Shown piece by piece: positions 25,240 to 34,145 of a stretch of DNA of 45,522 bases. Positions within the stretch are counted from its first letter, which is position 1; each line of letters starts with the position of its first letter. The position numbers and the translations under genes are program-made. Origin of the DNA: UBA11524 sp963590165 (GTDB taxonomy: Bacteria > Bacillota > Clostridia > Christensenellales > Aristaeellaceae); NCBI GenBank assembly GCA_963590165.1, contig CAVANO010000029.1:1-45522 (forward strand), read 5' to 3'. The notes beneath the pieces are model-generated. The model was given only the letters and a program-made list of their open reading frames with translations, was not told the DNA's origin and made no database searches.

Positions 25240-26007
25240 GTGAGAAATGCAAGGCTGAATGAAATGGAAAAGATGATCGCGAGAAACGGAACCATATCCA
25301 TGACCGAGCTTTGCGAGCATTTTCAGGTATCGATGAACACCGTCCGCCGCGATATTGCGGAGCTGAAGCGCCGCGGCGAAATTGAGAAGGTGTACGGCGG
25401 CGTGACCTCTGTGAAGAGCGTGCAGGAGCATCTGAGCTCCTACGATGAGCGTATGCAAGTCGGCGAGGCGTCAAAGCAGGCGATTTGCCGCAAGGCTGCC
25501 GAACTGATTCAGGACGGTGATATTATTTTTGTGGATTCCGGCACGACGACGGCACATCTGCCGGAGTATCTGGCGGATTGCAGCGAGGTGACCATCGTCA
25601 CGAACAATCTGGCGCTGGTGCAGAAGGCGATTCCGTACGAGAATCTGCGCGTGATTGTGCTGCCGGGGCAACTGCGCAGAAAGACAAATTCGCTCACCGG
25701 CATGGATACGATCAGCAAACTGCGGCAGTACAACGTGCAGAAGGCGTTCCTCGCGACAACCGGCACGACACAGGACGGCGTGACGAATTCCTCGCCGCAG
25801 GAGCTGGAAATCAAACGCATTGCCATTGAGTGCAGTCAGAAGAGAATTCTGTTGGTCGGCGAGGAAAAATTCGGACATGCCGGGTTGATGACATACGGCA
25901 AATTTACCGATTTTGATTATATTGTGACCGACCGCGTGCCGCAGCAGCCGTATCTTGATGCGATCAGGAAGGCAGGCGCGGTACTGCTGACAGCGGAGAA
26001 AAAATAA
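25240..26007 (+). CDS. iolR: DeoR/GlpR-family transcriptional regulator, probable IolR
   Basis: A 255-residue DeoR-family protein. An N-terminal winged helix-turn-helix (about 5-57, TISMTELCEHFQVSMNTVRRDI and then KRRGEIEKVYGGV) is followed by the DeoRC sugar-phosphate sensor domain with DSGTTTAHLPEYL and a Lys-rich SQKRILLVGEEKFG segment. The start is GTG at 25240, with GGAG 8 bases upstream. It is the first gene of the iol operon, and in Bacillus the inositol repressor IolR is of the same family, sensing an inositol catabolic intermediate. The function as iol repressor is inferred from family and position. It may also control the divergent GH105-GH31 genes. Confidence 0.85.
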   Translation: MRNARLNEMEKMIARNGTISMTELCEHFQVSMNTVRRDIAELKRRGEIEKVYGGVTSVKSVQEHLSSYDERMQVGEASKQAICRKAAELIQDGDIIFVDSGTTTAHLPEYLADCSEVTIVTNNLALVQKAIPYENLRVIVLPGQLRRKTNSLTGMDTISKLRQYNVQKAFLATTGTTQDGVTNSSPQELEIKRIAIECSQKRILLVGEEKFGHAGLMTYGKFTDFDYIVTDRVPQQPYLDAIRKAGAVLLTAEKK

Positions 26008-26037
26008 GCGAAAAACAGCAGGAGGTGTTGAAGACTC

Positions 26038-26868
26038 ATGCCACTTGCCAACATGAGGGATTTAATTGCGCATGCCGGACGGCAGCAGCGCGCGGTAGGA
26101 GCGTTCAGCGTCTCCGGCATTGAGATGGTTTGCGGCGCTGTTCGGGCGGCCGAGGAGATGCATACGCCCATCATCATTCAGGTCGCGCAGGTGCGTTTGC
26201 CGACCACGCCGCTGACGGTGTACGGACCGGCGATGCGTGCGGCAGCGGAGCAGGCAAAGGTGCCCGTGGCGCTGCATCTTGACCATGCAACGACTTTTGA
26301 TTGCATCGCGCAGGCACTTGACCTTGGCTTTACGTCGGTCATGTATGACGGGTCTGCATTGCCGCTCAGGGAGAATATCGCGAATACGCAGCGCGTGGTC
26401 AGCATGGCGAAAAAGTACGGCGCAGCGGTGGAGGCGGAGGTTGGCAGCCTTGGGCGCACGGAGTCGGGCGAAGCGATGAAGGCTTGCTACACGAACCCGG
26501 ACGATGCGGTTCATTTTGCGGCGGAAACCGATGTGGACGCGCTGGCAGTCGCGATCGGCAATGCACACGGCGTCTACTCAGGCACGCCGGTGTTTCACTT
26601 CGAGGTGCTCGATGCCATCCGGCAAAGATGCTCGACACCGCTGGTGCTGCACGGCGGTACCGGTTCGAGTGAAGCGAACTTCCGGCGCTGCATTGCATGC
26701 GGCGTTCGGAAAATCAACATTGCCACGGCGATTTTTATGGCGTCAGCCGGTGCGGCGCAGGCGGCAGCATCGGGCGGATGGTTCGCCATGTCAGGTGCCA
26801 TCACTGAGGCGGTCAAAAAGACCGTAAAGGAGCATATTGCCATATTTGGCGTTGCAACCAACGGATGA
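26038..26868 (+). CDS. iolJ: Class II aldolase, probable 6-phospho-5-dehydro-2-deoxy-D-gluconate aldolase
   Basis: A 276-residue class II fructose-bisphosphate aldolase family protein. Zinc and catalytic residues lie in HLDHATTFD (Asp 82, His 83), in NAHGVYSG and in VLHGGTGSS. In the iol context it should split 2-deoxy-5-keto-gluconate 6-phosphate into dihydroxyacetone phosphate and malonate semialdehyde. By sequence alone it could be another class II aldolase (GatY or KbaY type), but it is followed at once by iolC. The ATG at 26038 has AGGAGGTG 10 bases before it. Cytoplasmic. Confidence 0.87.
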   Translation: MPLANMRDLIAHAGRQQRAVGAFSVSGIEMVCGAVRAAEEMHTPIIIQVAQVRLPTTPLTVYGPAMRAAAEQAKVPVALHLDHATTFDCIAQALDLGFTSVMYDGSALPLRENIANTQRVVSMAKKYGAAVEAEVGSLGRTESGEAMKACYTNPDDAVHFAAETDVDALAVAIGNAHGVYSGTPVFHFEVLDAIRQRCSTPLVLHGGTGSSEANFRRCIACGVRKINIATAIFMASAGAAQAAASGGWFAMSGAITEAVKKTVKEHIAIFGVATNG

Positions 26869-26901
26869 ATAATCAGCCAATCGAGAAAGGAGCGCTTTCC
26901 T

Positions 26902-27909
26902 ATGCTGTTTACAGAGGAATCTCGTCCGCTTGATATCATTCCGGTCGGGCGGATTGCGATTGACTTCAACCCGACGGACATGAACCGTCCGCTCTCTCAG
27001 AGCGAGCATTTCAACAAGTACCTCGGCGGAAGTCCGGCGAACATTGCGGTCGGCATGGCACGTCTGGGACGGAAGGTCGGCTTTCTGGCACGCATCAGCG
27101 ATGACGCGTTCGGCGACTTTGTCGAGCAGTTCTTCGTTCGCGAAGGCATCGATGTCAGCCATGTGCGGCGCTGTGAGCACGGCGAAAAGCTCGGCTTGAC
27201 CTTCACGGAGATTCTGTCCCCGACGCAGTCGAGCATCCTCATGTACCGTGAGGGCGTGGCGGATTTGATGCTGCATCCGGATGATGTTGATGAAGCGTAC
27301 ATCGCGTCAAGCAAGGCACTGCTCATCAGCGGCACAAGCCTGTGCTGCAGTCCGACGCGCGAGGCTGCGTTCAAGGCACTGACATTTGCCAAACGATGCG
27401 GAACAACGGTCATCTTCGATGCGGACTACCGCGCCTATACCTGGAAGAACAAGGACGAAATTTCGCTTTACACGGCGATGACGGCGGAGAAGAGCGATAT
27501 CATTCTCGGCTCGCGCGAGGAATTTGACCTGATGGAGCGCCTGCTCGGGCTGGACGGCACCGACCGCAGCAGTGCCGACTACTGGCTGAACAGGGGCGCG
27601 AAGCTGCTGATTATCAAGCACGGCAAGGAAGGCTCAAAGGCGTATACGGCAGACAGCGCATGGAACGTCAAGCCGTTCCCGGTAGCGGCACTCAAGGGCT
27701 TCGGCGGCGGCGACGGCTATGCTTCGGCGTGCTTGCATGCGCTGATGACCGGAAAATCGCTTCCTGAGGCGCTCGAAATGGGCAGCGCGTCTGCTGCAAT
27801 GCTGGTTGCCAGCCATGCCTGTTCGCGTGATATGCCTGACGAGGAGGCGCTGACAGCGTTCATCAGGGAGAAAAAGGCACAGTACGGCGATATGGTTACA
27901 AAAATATAA
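26902..27909 (+). CDS. iolC: 5-dehydro-2-deoxygluconokinase
   Basis: A 335-residue PfkB-family sugar kinase that phosphorylates 2-deoxy-5-keto-gluconate. The N-terminal GGSPANIAVGMARLG segment is the PfkB substrate-binding signature. The second signature is FGGGDGYASA, with the catalytic base Asp at about 271; the usual GAGD is GGGD here. DIIPVGRIAIDFNPTD at the start is typical of IolC. Length agrees with known IolC (about 325 residues). It lies between iolJ and iolA with about 30-base gaps that each hold a ribosome site. Confidence 0.92.
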   Translation: MLFTEESRPLDIIPVGRIAIDFNPTDMNRPLSQSEHFNKYLGGSPANIAVGMARLGRKVGFLARISDDAFGDFVEQFFVREGIDVSHVRRCEHGEKLGLTFTEILSPTQSSILMYREGVADLMLHPDDVDEAYIASSKALLISGTSLCCSPTREAAFKALTFAKRCGTTVIFDADYRAYTWKNKDEISLYTAMTAEKSDIILGSREEFDLMERLLGLDGTDRSSADYWLNRGAKLLIIKHGKEGSKAYTADSAWNVKPFPVAALKGFGGGDGYASACLHALMTGKSLPEALEMGSASAAMLVASHACSRDMPDEEALTAFIREKKAQYGDMVTKI

Positions 27910-27938
27910 AATGCCACCGGCAAAGGAGCGTTGGGACA

Positions 27939-29441
27939 ATGCAGACACTAAAACCCTTCATCAATGGGCAGTTTGTGGACTCTGAATCCGAAAAGTACCA
28001 TGACATTTTCGACCCGTCGACCGGCAATGTGATTGCACGTGTGCCGAACTGCACGAAGGCGGAGATGGAAGCGGCGATTGCGGCGGCAAAGGCGGCGTTC
28101 CCGGCATGGAGCGCGACGCCGGTGCGCAAACGTGCGCAGCTCATGCTGAAGCTGCGTGAACTGATTGTCCGCGACATGGATTCGCTGACGCTTTTGTGCG
28201 CGACGGAAAACGGCAAGACGCTTGCGGAAGCGGCAGGCGACGTCGGCAAGGCGCTGGAAATGACCGAACTGGCGGCGAATGCTCCGATGCAGCTTATGGG
28301 CGACAGCCTCATGAACACGTCTACCGGCTATGACACGACAACGTACCGCGAACCAATCGGCGTATTCGGCGGCATTGCACCATGGAATTTCCCGGCGATG
28401 ATTCCGGTTGGCTGGATGGCGCCGCTGTGCATCGTCTGCGGCAACACATTCGTTCTCAAGCCTGCAAGCACAACGCCTATGACAAGCCTGAAGTTTGCCG
28501 AGCTGTACAAGGAAGCCGGATTCCCGGACGGCGTGCTGAACATCGTGCCGTGCTCCCGCAATGAGGCGGAGCTGCTGCTCACGCATCCGGATGTCAAGGG
28601 CATCACGTTTGTCGGCAGTACATCGGTCGGCAAGCATGTCTATGAAACTGCTGCGGCAAATGGCAAGCGCGTTCAGGCACTGTGCGAGGCGAAGAATCAT
28701 GCGCTTGTGCTGCGCGATGCGCCGATTACACGCACGGCGGCAGGCATCATGAACTCCGCGTTCGGCTGTGCGGGTGAACGCTGCATGGCGCTGCCGGCAG
28801 TCGTAGTGGAGGAGGCTATCGCTGACAAGTTGGTTGCGGAGCTGGTTCGCCTGTGCAAGCTGCAAAAGGTCGGCCCGGCGTATGACAAGACCTCGAAGCT
28901 GGGACCTGTCGGTTCGGCAGGGCACATGAAGTTCGTTACGGACTGGATTGCTAAAGGCGTGGAGGAAGGCGCGGAGCTCGTGCTGGACGGACGACAGGTG
29001 AAGGTGCCCGGCTACGAGAACGGCTATTACATCGGCCATACGATTTTTGACCACGTGACGCCTGACATGACGATTGGTCAGCGCGAGGTGTTCGGACCGG
29101 TGCTGTGTATCAAGCGCGTCAAGGACTTTGAGGAGGGTCTGGCGCTGATGAATGCCAATCCCTTCGCAAACGGCAGCGTTATTTTCACGCAGAACGGCTA
29201 TTACGCGCGTGAATTTGCCCGCCGGACGGACGGCGGCATGGTTGGCGTGAACGTCGGTATTCCGGTGCCGATCGGCGTATTCTCGTTCACAGGGCATAAG
29301 CAGAGCTTCTTCGGCGACCTGCACTGCCACGGCAAGGATGCGTTCCGCTTCTACACGGAAACAAAGACCGTCACGACACGCTGGTTCGATGAAGAGGAAA
29401 TGAAGAAGGAACACGTTGATTCTTGGGACGGCTCGCTGTAA
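27939..29441 (+). CDS. iolA: Methylmalonate-semialdehyde dehydrogenase (CoA-acylating)
   Basis: A 500-residue aldehyde dehydrogenase of the MmsA/IolA group. It oxidises malonate semialdehyde with NAD+ and coenzyme A to acetyl-CoA and CO2, the last step of inositol breakdown. Visible: PWNFPAMIPVGWMAPL, the cofactor-site VGSTSVGKHV, and FGCAGERCMALP with the catalytic Cys at about 282. The usual active-site Glu position is occupied as in CoA-acylating members (EAKNHALVL), which helps tell it from ordinary ALDHs. Ribosome site AAAGGAG upstream. Confidence 0.94.
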   Translation: MQTLKPFINGQFVDSESEKYHDIFDPSTGNVIARVPNCTKAEMEAAIAAAKAAFPAWSATPVRKRAQLMLKLRELIVRDMDSLTLLCATENGKTLAEAAGDVGKALEMTELAANAPMQLMGDSLMNTSTGYDTTTYREPIGVFGGIAPWNFPAMIPVGWMAPLCIVCGNTFVLKPASTTPMTSLKFAELYKEAGFPDGVLNIVPCSRNEAELLLTHPDVKGITFVGSTSVGKHVYETAAANGKRVQALCEAKNHALVLRDAPITRTAAGIMNSAFGCAGERCMALPAVVVEEAIADKLVAELVRLCKLQKVGPAYDKTSKLGPVGSAGHMKFVTDWIAKGVEEGAELVLDGRQVKVPGYENGYYIGHTIFDHVTPDMTIGQREVFGPVLCIKRVKDFEEGLALMNANPFANGSVIFTQNGYYAREFARRTDGGMVGVNVGIPVPIGVFSFTGHKQSFFGDLHCHGKDAFRFYTETKTVTTRWFDEEEMKKEHVDSWDGSL

Positions 29442-29474
29442 ATCATCGGATAGGAAAAGAGGAGGATAATTGTC

Positions 29475-30494
29475 ATGAAAAAGCTTCGCATCGGTATTGT
29501 GGGCGCCGGCCGTATCGGCAATGTCCACGCACAGTCCATCACGTACCATATTCCTGAGGCAGATGTCGTCTGCGTGACGGACGTCAACGAAGAAGCAGCG
29601 AAGAAGCTCGCCGAGCGCTTCAGCGTGCCGAAGTACGGCAAGGATTACCGGATGATTATCGATGATCCGGACATTGATGCGGTGCTGGTATGCTCGCCGA
29701 CGCCGACTCATGCAGATATTGCCATTGCCGCGATGCAGGCAGGCAAGGACGTTTTTTGCGAAAAGCCCGTCGACCTGACGATTGAGAAGATTAAGAAGAC
29801 GGCAGAAGTTGCCAAGGAAACCGGCAGAAAGCTGCAAATCGGCTTCAACCGGCGCTTTGACCACAACCATGCACAGGTGCAGAAGCTTGCACAGGACGGC
29901 AGCCTCGGCAATATCGAACTGATTAAAATCACCTCGCGCGACCCGGAACCGCCGTCTCCCGAATATGCCGCATCTTCCGGCGGTCTGTACATCGACATGA
30001 TGATTCACGATTTCGACATGGCGATGTTCCTTTCCGGCTGCGACGTGACGGAAGTGTATGCGATGGGTACAAGCCTTGTCGACCCGCGCATTGGTGAAGC
30101 AGGCGATGTTGACACCGCCATCGTGACGCTGACGTTCGCCAACGGTGCTCTGGGCGTCATCGACAACAGCCGCCGCGCTGCTTACGGCTATGACCAGCGC
30201 GTCGAAGTGTTCGGCAGCCTCGGCATGGCGGCAGATGAGAATGATGGCGATACGACCGTACGCGTGTCTACCGCGGCAGGCGTCATGAGCGATAAGCCGC
30301 AGTTCTTCTTCCTGGAGCGGTACATGGGTTCCTTCATCGCGGAAATGAAGCAGTTCATTCATGCGGTTGAAACGAATACCGATGTGCCGGTCGGCATCCA
30401 TGCAGGGCTTATGAGCGTCGTGCTGGCAAAGGCAGCGAAGAAGTCGTTGGATGAACATCGTCCGGTGAAAATCTCTGAAGTGCTGGAGGGATGA
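29475..30494 (+). CDS. iolG: Inositol 2-dehydrogenase
   Basis: A 339-residue Gfo/Idh/MocA-family oxidoreductase. Rossmann motif GIVGAGRIGNVHA (7-19), EKP motif FCEKPVDLT with Lys at about 97, and the substrate-site MMIHDFDMAMFL. In this operon it should oxidise myo-inositol to 2-keto-myo-inositol (scyllo-inosose) with NAD+. Ribosome site GAGGAGG precedes ATG 29475. Its TGA stop lies inside the ribosome-site region of iolB, so the two are translationally linked. Other substrates (scyllo-inositol, D-chiro-inositol or a sugar) remain possible for this family. Confidence 0.92.
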   Translation: MKKLRIGIVGAGRIGNVHAQSITYHIPEADVVCVTDVNEEAAKKLAERFSVPKYGKDYRMIIDDPDIDAVLVCSPTPTHADIAIAAMQAGKDVFCEKPVDLTIEKIKKTAEVAKETGRKLQIGFNRRFDHNHAQVQKLAQDGSLGNIELIKITSRDPEPPSPEYAASSGGLYIDMMIHDFDMAMFLSGCDVTEVYAMGTSLVDPRIGEAGDVDTAIVTLTFANGALGVIDNSRRAAYGYDQRVEVFGSLGMAADENDGDTTVRVSTAAGVMSDKPQFFFLERYMGSFIAEMKQFIHAVETNTDVPVGIHAGLMSVVLAKAAKKSLDEHRPVKISEVLEG

Positions 30495-30496
30495 GC

Positions 30497-31303
30497 ATGG
30501 ATTTGATTACGCGCGCCCATGGACAGTTGCCGATGGGCTATACAGCGCTGGCGGAGATGAACGGCATCCATGCGGAAATGCTGATGGACTTTGGTGTGCT
30601 TCGGCTGAAGAAGGGTGAATGCTGGACGGAAACGCAGGCGCTGGAGAAGGCGTATCTGCTGGTCAGCGGACATGTGCGCTTTACGTGGGAGAATCAGCAG
30701 CACGAGGAGAACCGTGCAAACTGTTTCGATGTGCCGCCGACGGCGCTGCATGTATGCCGTGAGGTGCCGGTGACGCTGGAGTGCCTGTCGGATACGTGCG
30801 AAATTGACATTCTCCGCACGGACAACGAGAAAGTGTTCCCGTCCAAACTGTATCTGCCGAGCGATACGCCGGATGAATACCGCGGCGCAGGCACGATGCA
30901 TGAAGCAAGCACGCGCATCGTCCGGACGATTTTCGATGACCGCAATGCACCGTACGCGAATCTCGTGCTGGGCGAGGTCATCGGTTTCCCCGGCAAGTGG
31001 TCGAGTTTCCCGCCGCATCATCATCCACAGCCGGAAATCTACTATTATAAGCTGAATCCTGCGAACGGCTTTGCGTATGCCGAAGTCGGCGAGGATGTGC
31101 TCAAGGTGCATGACAGCGATACCGTGTTTATTCAGCCGGGGCTGACGCATCCGCAGAGCACGCCGCCGGGCTATGCGCTGTGGTACCTGTGGGGCATCCG
31201 CCATCTGGACGGCGACCGCTACGGCACGCCGACCTTTGTGCCGGAGCACCTGTGGGTGCAGAAGCCTGGACAGGCATATTGGGGAGATGACAAGCATGGC
31301 TGA
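30497..31303 (+). CDS. iolB: 5-deoxy-glucuronate isomerase
   Basis: A 268-residue bicupin protein of the IolB/KduI family, which converts 5-deoxy-D-glucuronate to 2-deoxy-5-keto-D-gluconate. The metal-binding stretch FPPHHHPQPEIYYYKL is visible near residues 170-185, and VFIQPGLTHPQSTPPGYALWYLWGIRH near the C terminus fits the family. ATG 30497 is preferred because GGAGG lies 7 bases before it; an ATG at 30491 overlapping the iolG stop is too close to that site. The 3' end overlaps iolD by 8 bases. Confidence 0.92.
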   Translation: MDLITRAHGQLPMGYTALAEMNGIHAEMLMDFGVLRLKKGECWTETQALEKAYLLVSGHVRFTWENQQHEENRANCFDVPPTALHVCREVPVTLECLSDTCEIDILRTDNEKVFPSKLYLPSDTPDEYRGAGTMHEASTRIVRTIFDDRNAPYANLVLGEVIGFPGKWSSFPPHHHPQPEIYYYKLNPANGFAYAEVGEDVLKVHDSDTVFIQPGLTHPQSTPPGYALWYLWGIRHLDGDRYGTPTFVPEHLWVQKPGQAYWGDDKHG

Positions 31304-33164
31304 GCGCGTTGCAGAGCGGGTTCGCCTGACCATGGCGCAGGCGCTTGTCCGCTTTCTGGATGAACAATATGTGGAAATGGACGGCACGGAAAACAAGTTT
31401 GTCCGCAATATCTTCGGTGTGTTCGGGCATGGGTGCGTCGTGGGCATTGGTCAGGCGCTGAATCAGGGCGGTCATCATATCCGTTTCCTGCAGGGTAAGA
31501 ACGAGCAGAACATGGCGCTCGCGGCAACGGCATTCGCCAAGCAGAAGAACCGCCGCGAAATCATTCCCTGCGTGTCTTCCATCGGGCCGGGCGCAATGAA
31601 CATGGTGACGGCGGCAGGCTGCGCGACGGCGAACCGCATTCCGCTGCTCCTGCTGCCCGGTGATACCTTTGCGTGCCGTCAGCCTGACCCTGTATTGCAG
31701 CAGGCGGAATTTTTTCAGAGCTACGGGCAGACGGTTACGGACGCGTTCCGCGGCGTGTGCCATTACTTTGACCGCATCGAACGTCCGGAACAGCTGATGT
31801 CAGCAGCAATGCATGCGATGCGTGTGCTGACCGATCCGGCGGATACGGGTGCCGTTTGCCTCGCGATGCCGCAGGATGTCGAAGGCGAGGCGTACGACTA
31901 TCCGCTGAGCTTCTTTGAGAAACGCGTGTGGCACCTTGACCGCCGTCCGATGACGCCATCGCAGGCAGAACGCGCGATGGCGGTGCTGCGCAGGGCAAAG
32001 CACCCGTTTGCCATTCTCGGCGGCGGCGTACGCTATAGCGAGGCAGGTCAAGCATTTATCGAATTGTGCGAAAAGGCGAATATCCCCTTTGGCGAGACGC
32101 AGGCAGGAAAGGGCACCGTATCGTGGCAGCATCCGCTGAATATGGGCGGTGTCGGCGTGACAGGCGGCAAGGCGGCAAACGTCATCGCACGGGATGCGGA
32201 TGTGATTCTGGCAGTCGGAACAAGGCTAAGCGACTTCACGACTTCTTCCAAGTGGCTTTTCCGGCAGGATGCGAAGGTGCTCGGACTGAATATCTGCCCG
32301 TTTGATGCGATCAAGATGGATGCAGAGCCGCTGATCTGCGATGCGCGTGAGGGATTGACGGCACTGACCGCTTCGCTTGACGGCTACCGCTCTGCATGGA
32401 CGAATGAGCCGGAAAAGGCAAGGCGCGAATGGGATGAAATGGTTGATGCGTACTATGCGCAGGAACTGCCGGATGGGCTGAGCCAGACGCGCGCGTTGGG
32501 CGAAATCAACCGCTTCATGTCCAAACGTGATATCGCGGTCGGTGCGGCAGGCAGCCTGCCGGGCGATATGCAGCGGCTGTGGCGCGCCGGCGAAGCAGGC
32601 ACGTATCACATGGAGTACGGTTTCAGCAACATGGGCTATGAGCCGAACGGCGCACTCGGCGTAAAACTGGCGGCGCCGGACAGAGAGGTATACACCTTCT
32701 TCGGTGACGGCTCGTACCTGATGGCACACAGCGAATTGCTGACGTGCGTGCAGGAGGGGCTGCGCGTCCACTTCTGCCTGTTTGACAACAGCGGCTGGGG
32801 CTGCATCGAGAATCTGCAGAACAATCAGGGCAACGACACATTCGGCACGGTTTTCCGTTGCCGGAATCAGGCGACTGGCGAACTGGACGGCAATGTGCTT
32901 GCAGTGGATTTCGCGATGAATGCGCGGGCGTATGGGTTGAAGACGTACACCATCCGGACAGTTGATGAACTTCGTGCGGCGCTTTCGGACGCATTGACGC
33001 AGGATGCGCCGGTACTCTACGACATCAAGGTAAAGCCGAAGACCATGACGGACGGTTTTGAAAGCTGGTGGCGTGTGGGCGTGGCGGAGGTGTCAACGCA
33101 GGAACGCGTGCAAAAGGCGTATGAAGACTTGACGGCGCATATCCGCGAAACGAGAGATTATTGA
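31296..33164 (+). CDS. iolD: 3D-(3,5/4)-trihydroxycyclohexane-1,2-dione hydrolase
   Basis: A 622-residue thiamine-diphosphate enzyme (acetolactate synthase fold) that opens the inositol ring, giving 5-deoxyglucuronate. The N-terminal part has GKNEQNMALAATAFAKQKN with the cofactor-activating Glu. The C-terminal ThDP-binding motif starts FFGDGSYLMAHSELLT and ends near LFDNSGWGCIENLQNN. Length fits known IolD (about 637). The start at 31296 has GGAG 9 bases upstream and lies 8 bases inside iolB. Cytoplasmic. The most diagnostic gene of the operon. Confidence 0.95.
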   Translation: MAERVAERVRLTMAQALVRFLDEQYVEMDGTENKFVRNIFGVFGHGCVVGIGQALNQGGHHIRFLQGKNEQNMALAATAFAKQKNRREIIPCVSSIGPGAMNMVTAAGCATANRIPLLLLPGDTFACRQPDPVLQQAEFFQSYGQTVTDAFRGVCHYFDRIERPEQLMSAAMHAMRVLTDPADTGAVCLAMPQDVEGEAYDYPLSFFEKRVWHLDRRPMTPSQAERAMAVLRRAKHPFAILGGGVRYSEAGQAFIELCEKANIPFGETQAGKGTVSWQHPLNMGGVGVTGGKAANVIARDADVILAVGTRLSDFTTSSKWLFRQDAKVLGLNICPFDAIKMDAEPLICDAREGLTALTASLDGYRSAWTNEPEKARREWDEMVDAYYAQELPDGLSQTRALGEINRFMSKRDIAVGAAGSLPGDMQRLWRAGEAGTYHMEYGFSNMGYEPNGALGVKLAAPDREVYTFFGDGSYLMAHSELLTCVQEGLRVHFCLFDNSGWGCIENLQNNQGNDTFGTVFRCRNQATGELDGNVLAVDFAMNARAYGLKTYTIRTVDELRAALSDALTQDAPVLYDIKVKPKTMTDGFESWWRVGVAEVSTQERVQKAYEDLTAHIRETRDY

Positions 33165-33186
33165 CGGATCAGAGGAGGAGATTCCC

Positions 33187-34086
33187 ATGAAGCTTGATCC
33201 CGCAAAGGTACAATTGGCAATTGCACCGATTGGCTGGACGAACGACGATATGCCGGAGCTCGGCGCGGAGAACACGTTCGAGCAGTGCGTGAGTGAAATG
33301 GCACTGGCAGGTTTTACCGGCAGCGAAATCGGCAACAAGTATCCGCAGGACGTCGATGTGCTTAAGCATAAGCTTGATGTTCGCGGCATGCGCATCTGCA
33401 ATGCGTGGTTCTCGACGCTGTTCACTTCTGAACCCTATAAGGTGACAGAAGCGGCGTTCATCCGTCATCGCGACCGCCTGCATGCACTGGGTGCGAAGGT
33501 AATCGGTGCGAGCGAACAGGGCAACTCCATTCAGGGCAAGCCGCTGAACATCTTCGGCGGCGACAAGCCGGTCTATACCGAGGAAGAATGGAAGAAGGTC
33601 ACCGAGGGTTTCAACCGCCTCGGCAAGCTGGCTGCGGAAAAAGGCATGCGCCTGACGTGCCACCACCACATGGGCACGGGCGTGCAGACGGTTGCCGAAA
33701 TCGACCGCTTCATGGCGGAAACGGATCCGGCACTTGTCGGGCTGCTCTTCGACAGCGGTCACCTGACATTCGCCGGCATTGACCCCGTGCCGGTGCTGAA
33801 GAAGTATGTTGACCGCGTGTGGCACGTGCACCTGAAGGATGTCCGCATGGCGATCCGTGACCAGGCGCAGCGCGAAGGATGGAGCTTCCTGACGGCAGTG
33901 CGCAACGGTGTGTTCACGGTGCCGGGCGACGGCAATGTGGACTTTGCACCTATTTTCGATACGCTGGCGGAAAATAACTATGCCGGCTGGGTTGTTGTCG
34001 AGGCGGAACAGGATCCTGCCAAGGCGAATCCGTTCGAGTACGCCGTGAAGGCACGGAAGTACATCGCAGAAAAGACCGGACTGTAA
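33187..34086 (+). CDS. iolE: Inosose dehydratase
   Basis: A 299-residue xylose-isomerase-like TIM-barrel protein that dehydrates 2-keto-myo-inositol to the trihydroxycyclohexane-dione used by IolD. The start LAIAPIGWTNDDMPELG, the metal-ligand region MRLTCHHHMGTG, the DSGHLTFAG segment and VDRVWHVHLKDVR are typical of IolE. Length is the family norm (about 297). GAGGAGG lies before ATG 33187. Last of the standard iol genes; IolH and IolI homologues and an IolT/F-type inositol carrier are absent. Confidence 0.94.
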   Translation: MKLDPAKVQLAIAPIGWTNDDMPELGAENTFEQCVSEMALAGFTGSEIGNKYPQDVDVLKHKLDVRGMRICNAWFSTLFTSEPYKVTEAAFIRHRDRLHALGAKVIGASEQGNSIQGKPLNIFGGDKPVYTEEEWKKVTEGFNRLGKLAAEKGMRLTCHHHMGTGVQTVAEIDRFMAETDPALVGLLFDSGHLTFAGIDPVPVLKKYVDRVWHVHLKDVRMAIRDQAQREGWSFLTAVRNGVFTVPGDGNVDFAPIFDTLAENNYAGWVVVEAEQDPAKANPFEYAVKARKYIAEKTGL

Positions 34087-34098
34087 AGCCATATCATG

Positions 34099-34129
34099 GA
34101 GGGACGCCGCGCTTGTGACGTCCCTCTTT
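34099..34129 (+). other. Intercistronic stem-loop after iolE (possible attenuating terminator)
   Basis: GAGGGACG (34099-34106) pairs with CGTCCCTC (34119-34126) around a 12-base loop, followed by only TTT. It could partly terminate or stabilise the iol transcript, lowering expression of the three accessory genes that follow. Confidence 0.5.
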
Positions 34130-34145
34130 CCTGACGGAGGATTGT

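Noticed and set aside
26880..26901. GGAGCGCTTTCC before iolC as a catabolite-response site
   Set aside because: It lacks the fixed TG and CA ends of the consensus, and it lies at the ribosome site inside an operon, not at a promoter.
27948..30458. Long minus-strand frame (836 codons) opposite iolA and iolG
   Set aside because: Antisense shadow of two clear enzyme genes; Arg/His-rich translation, no ribosome site or promoter.
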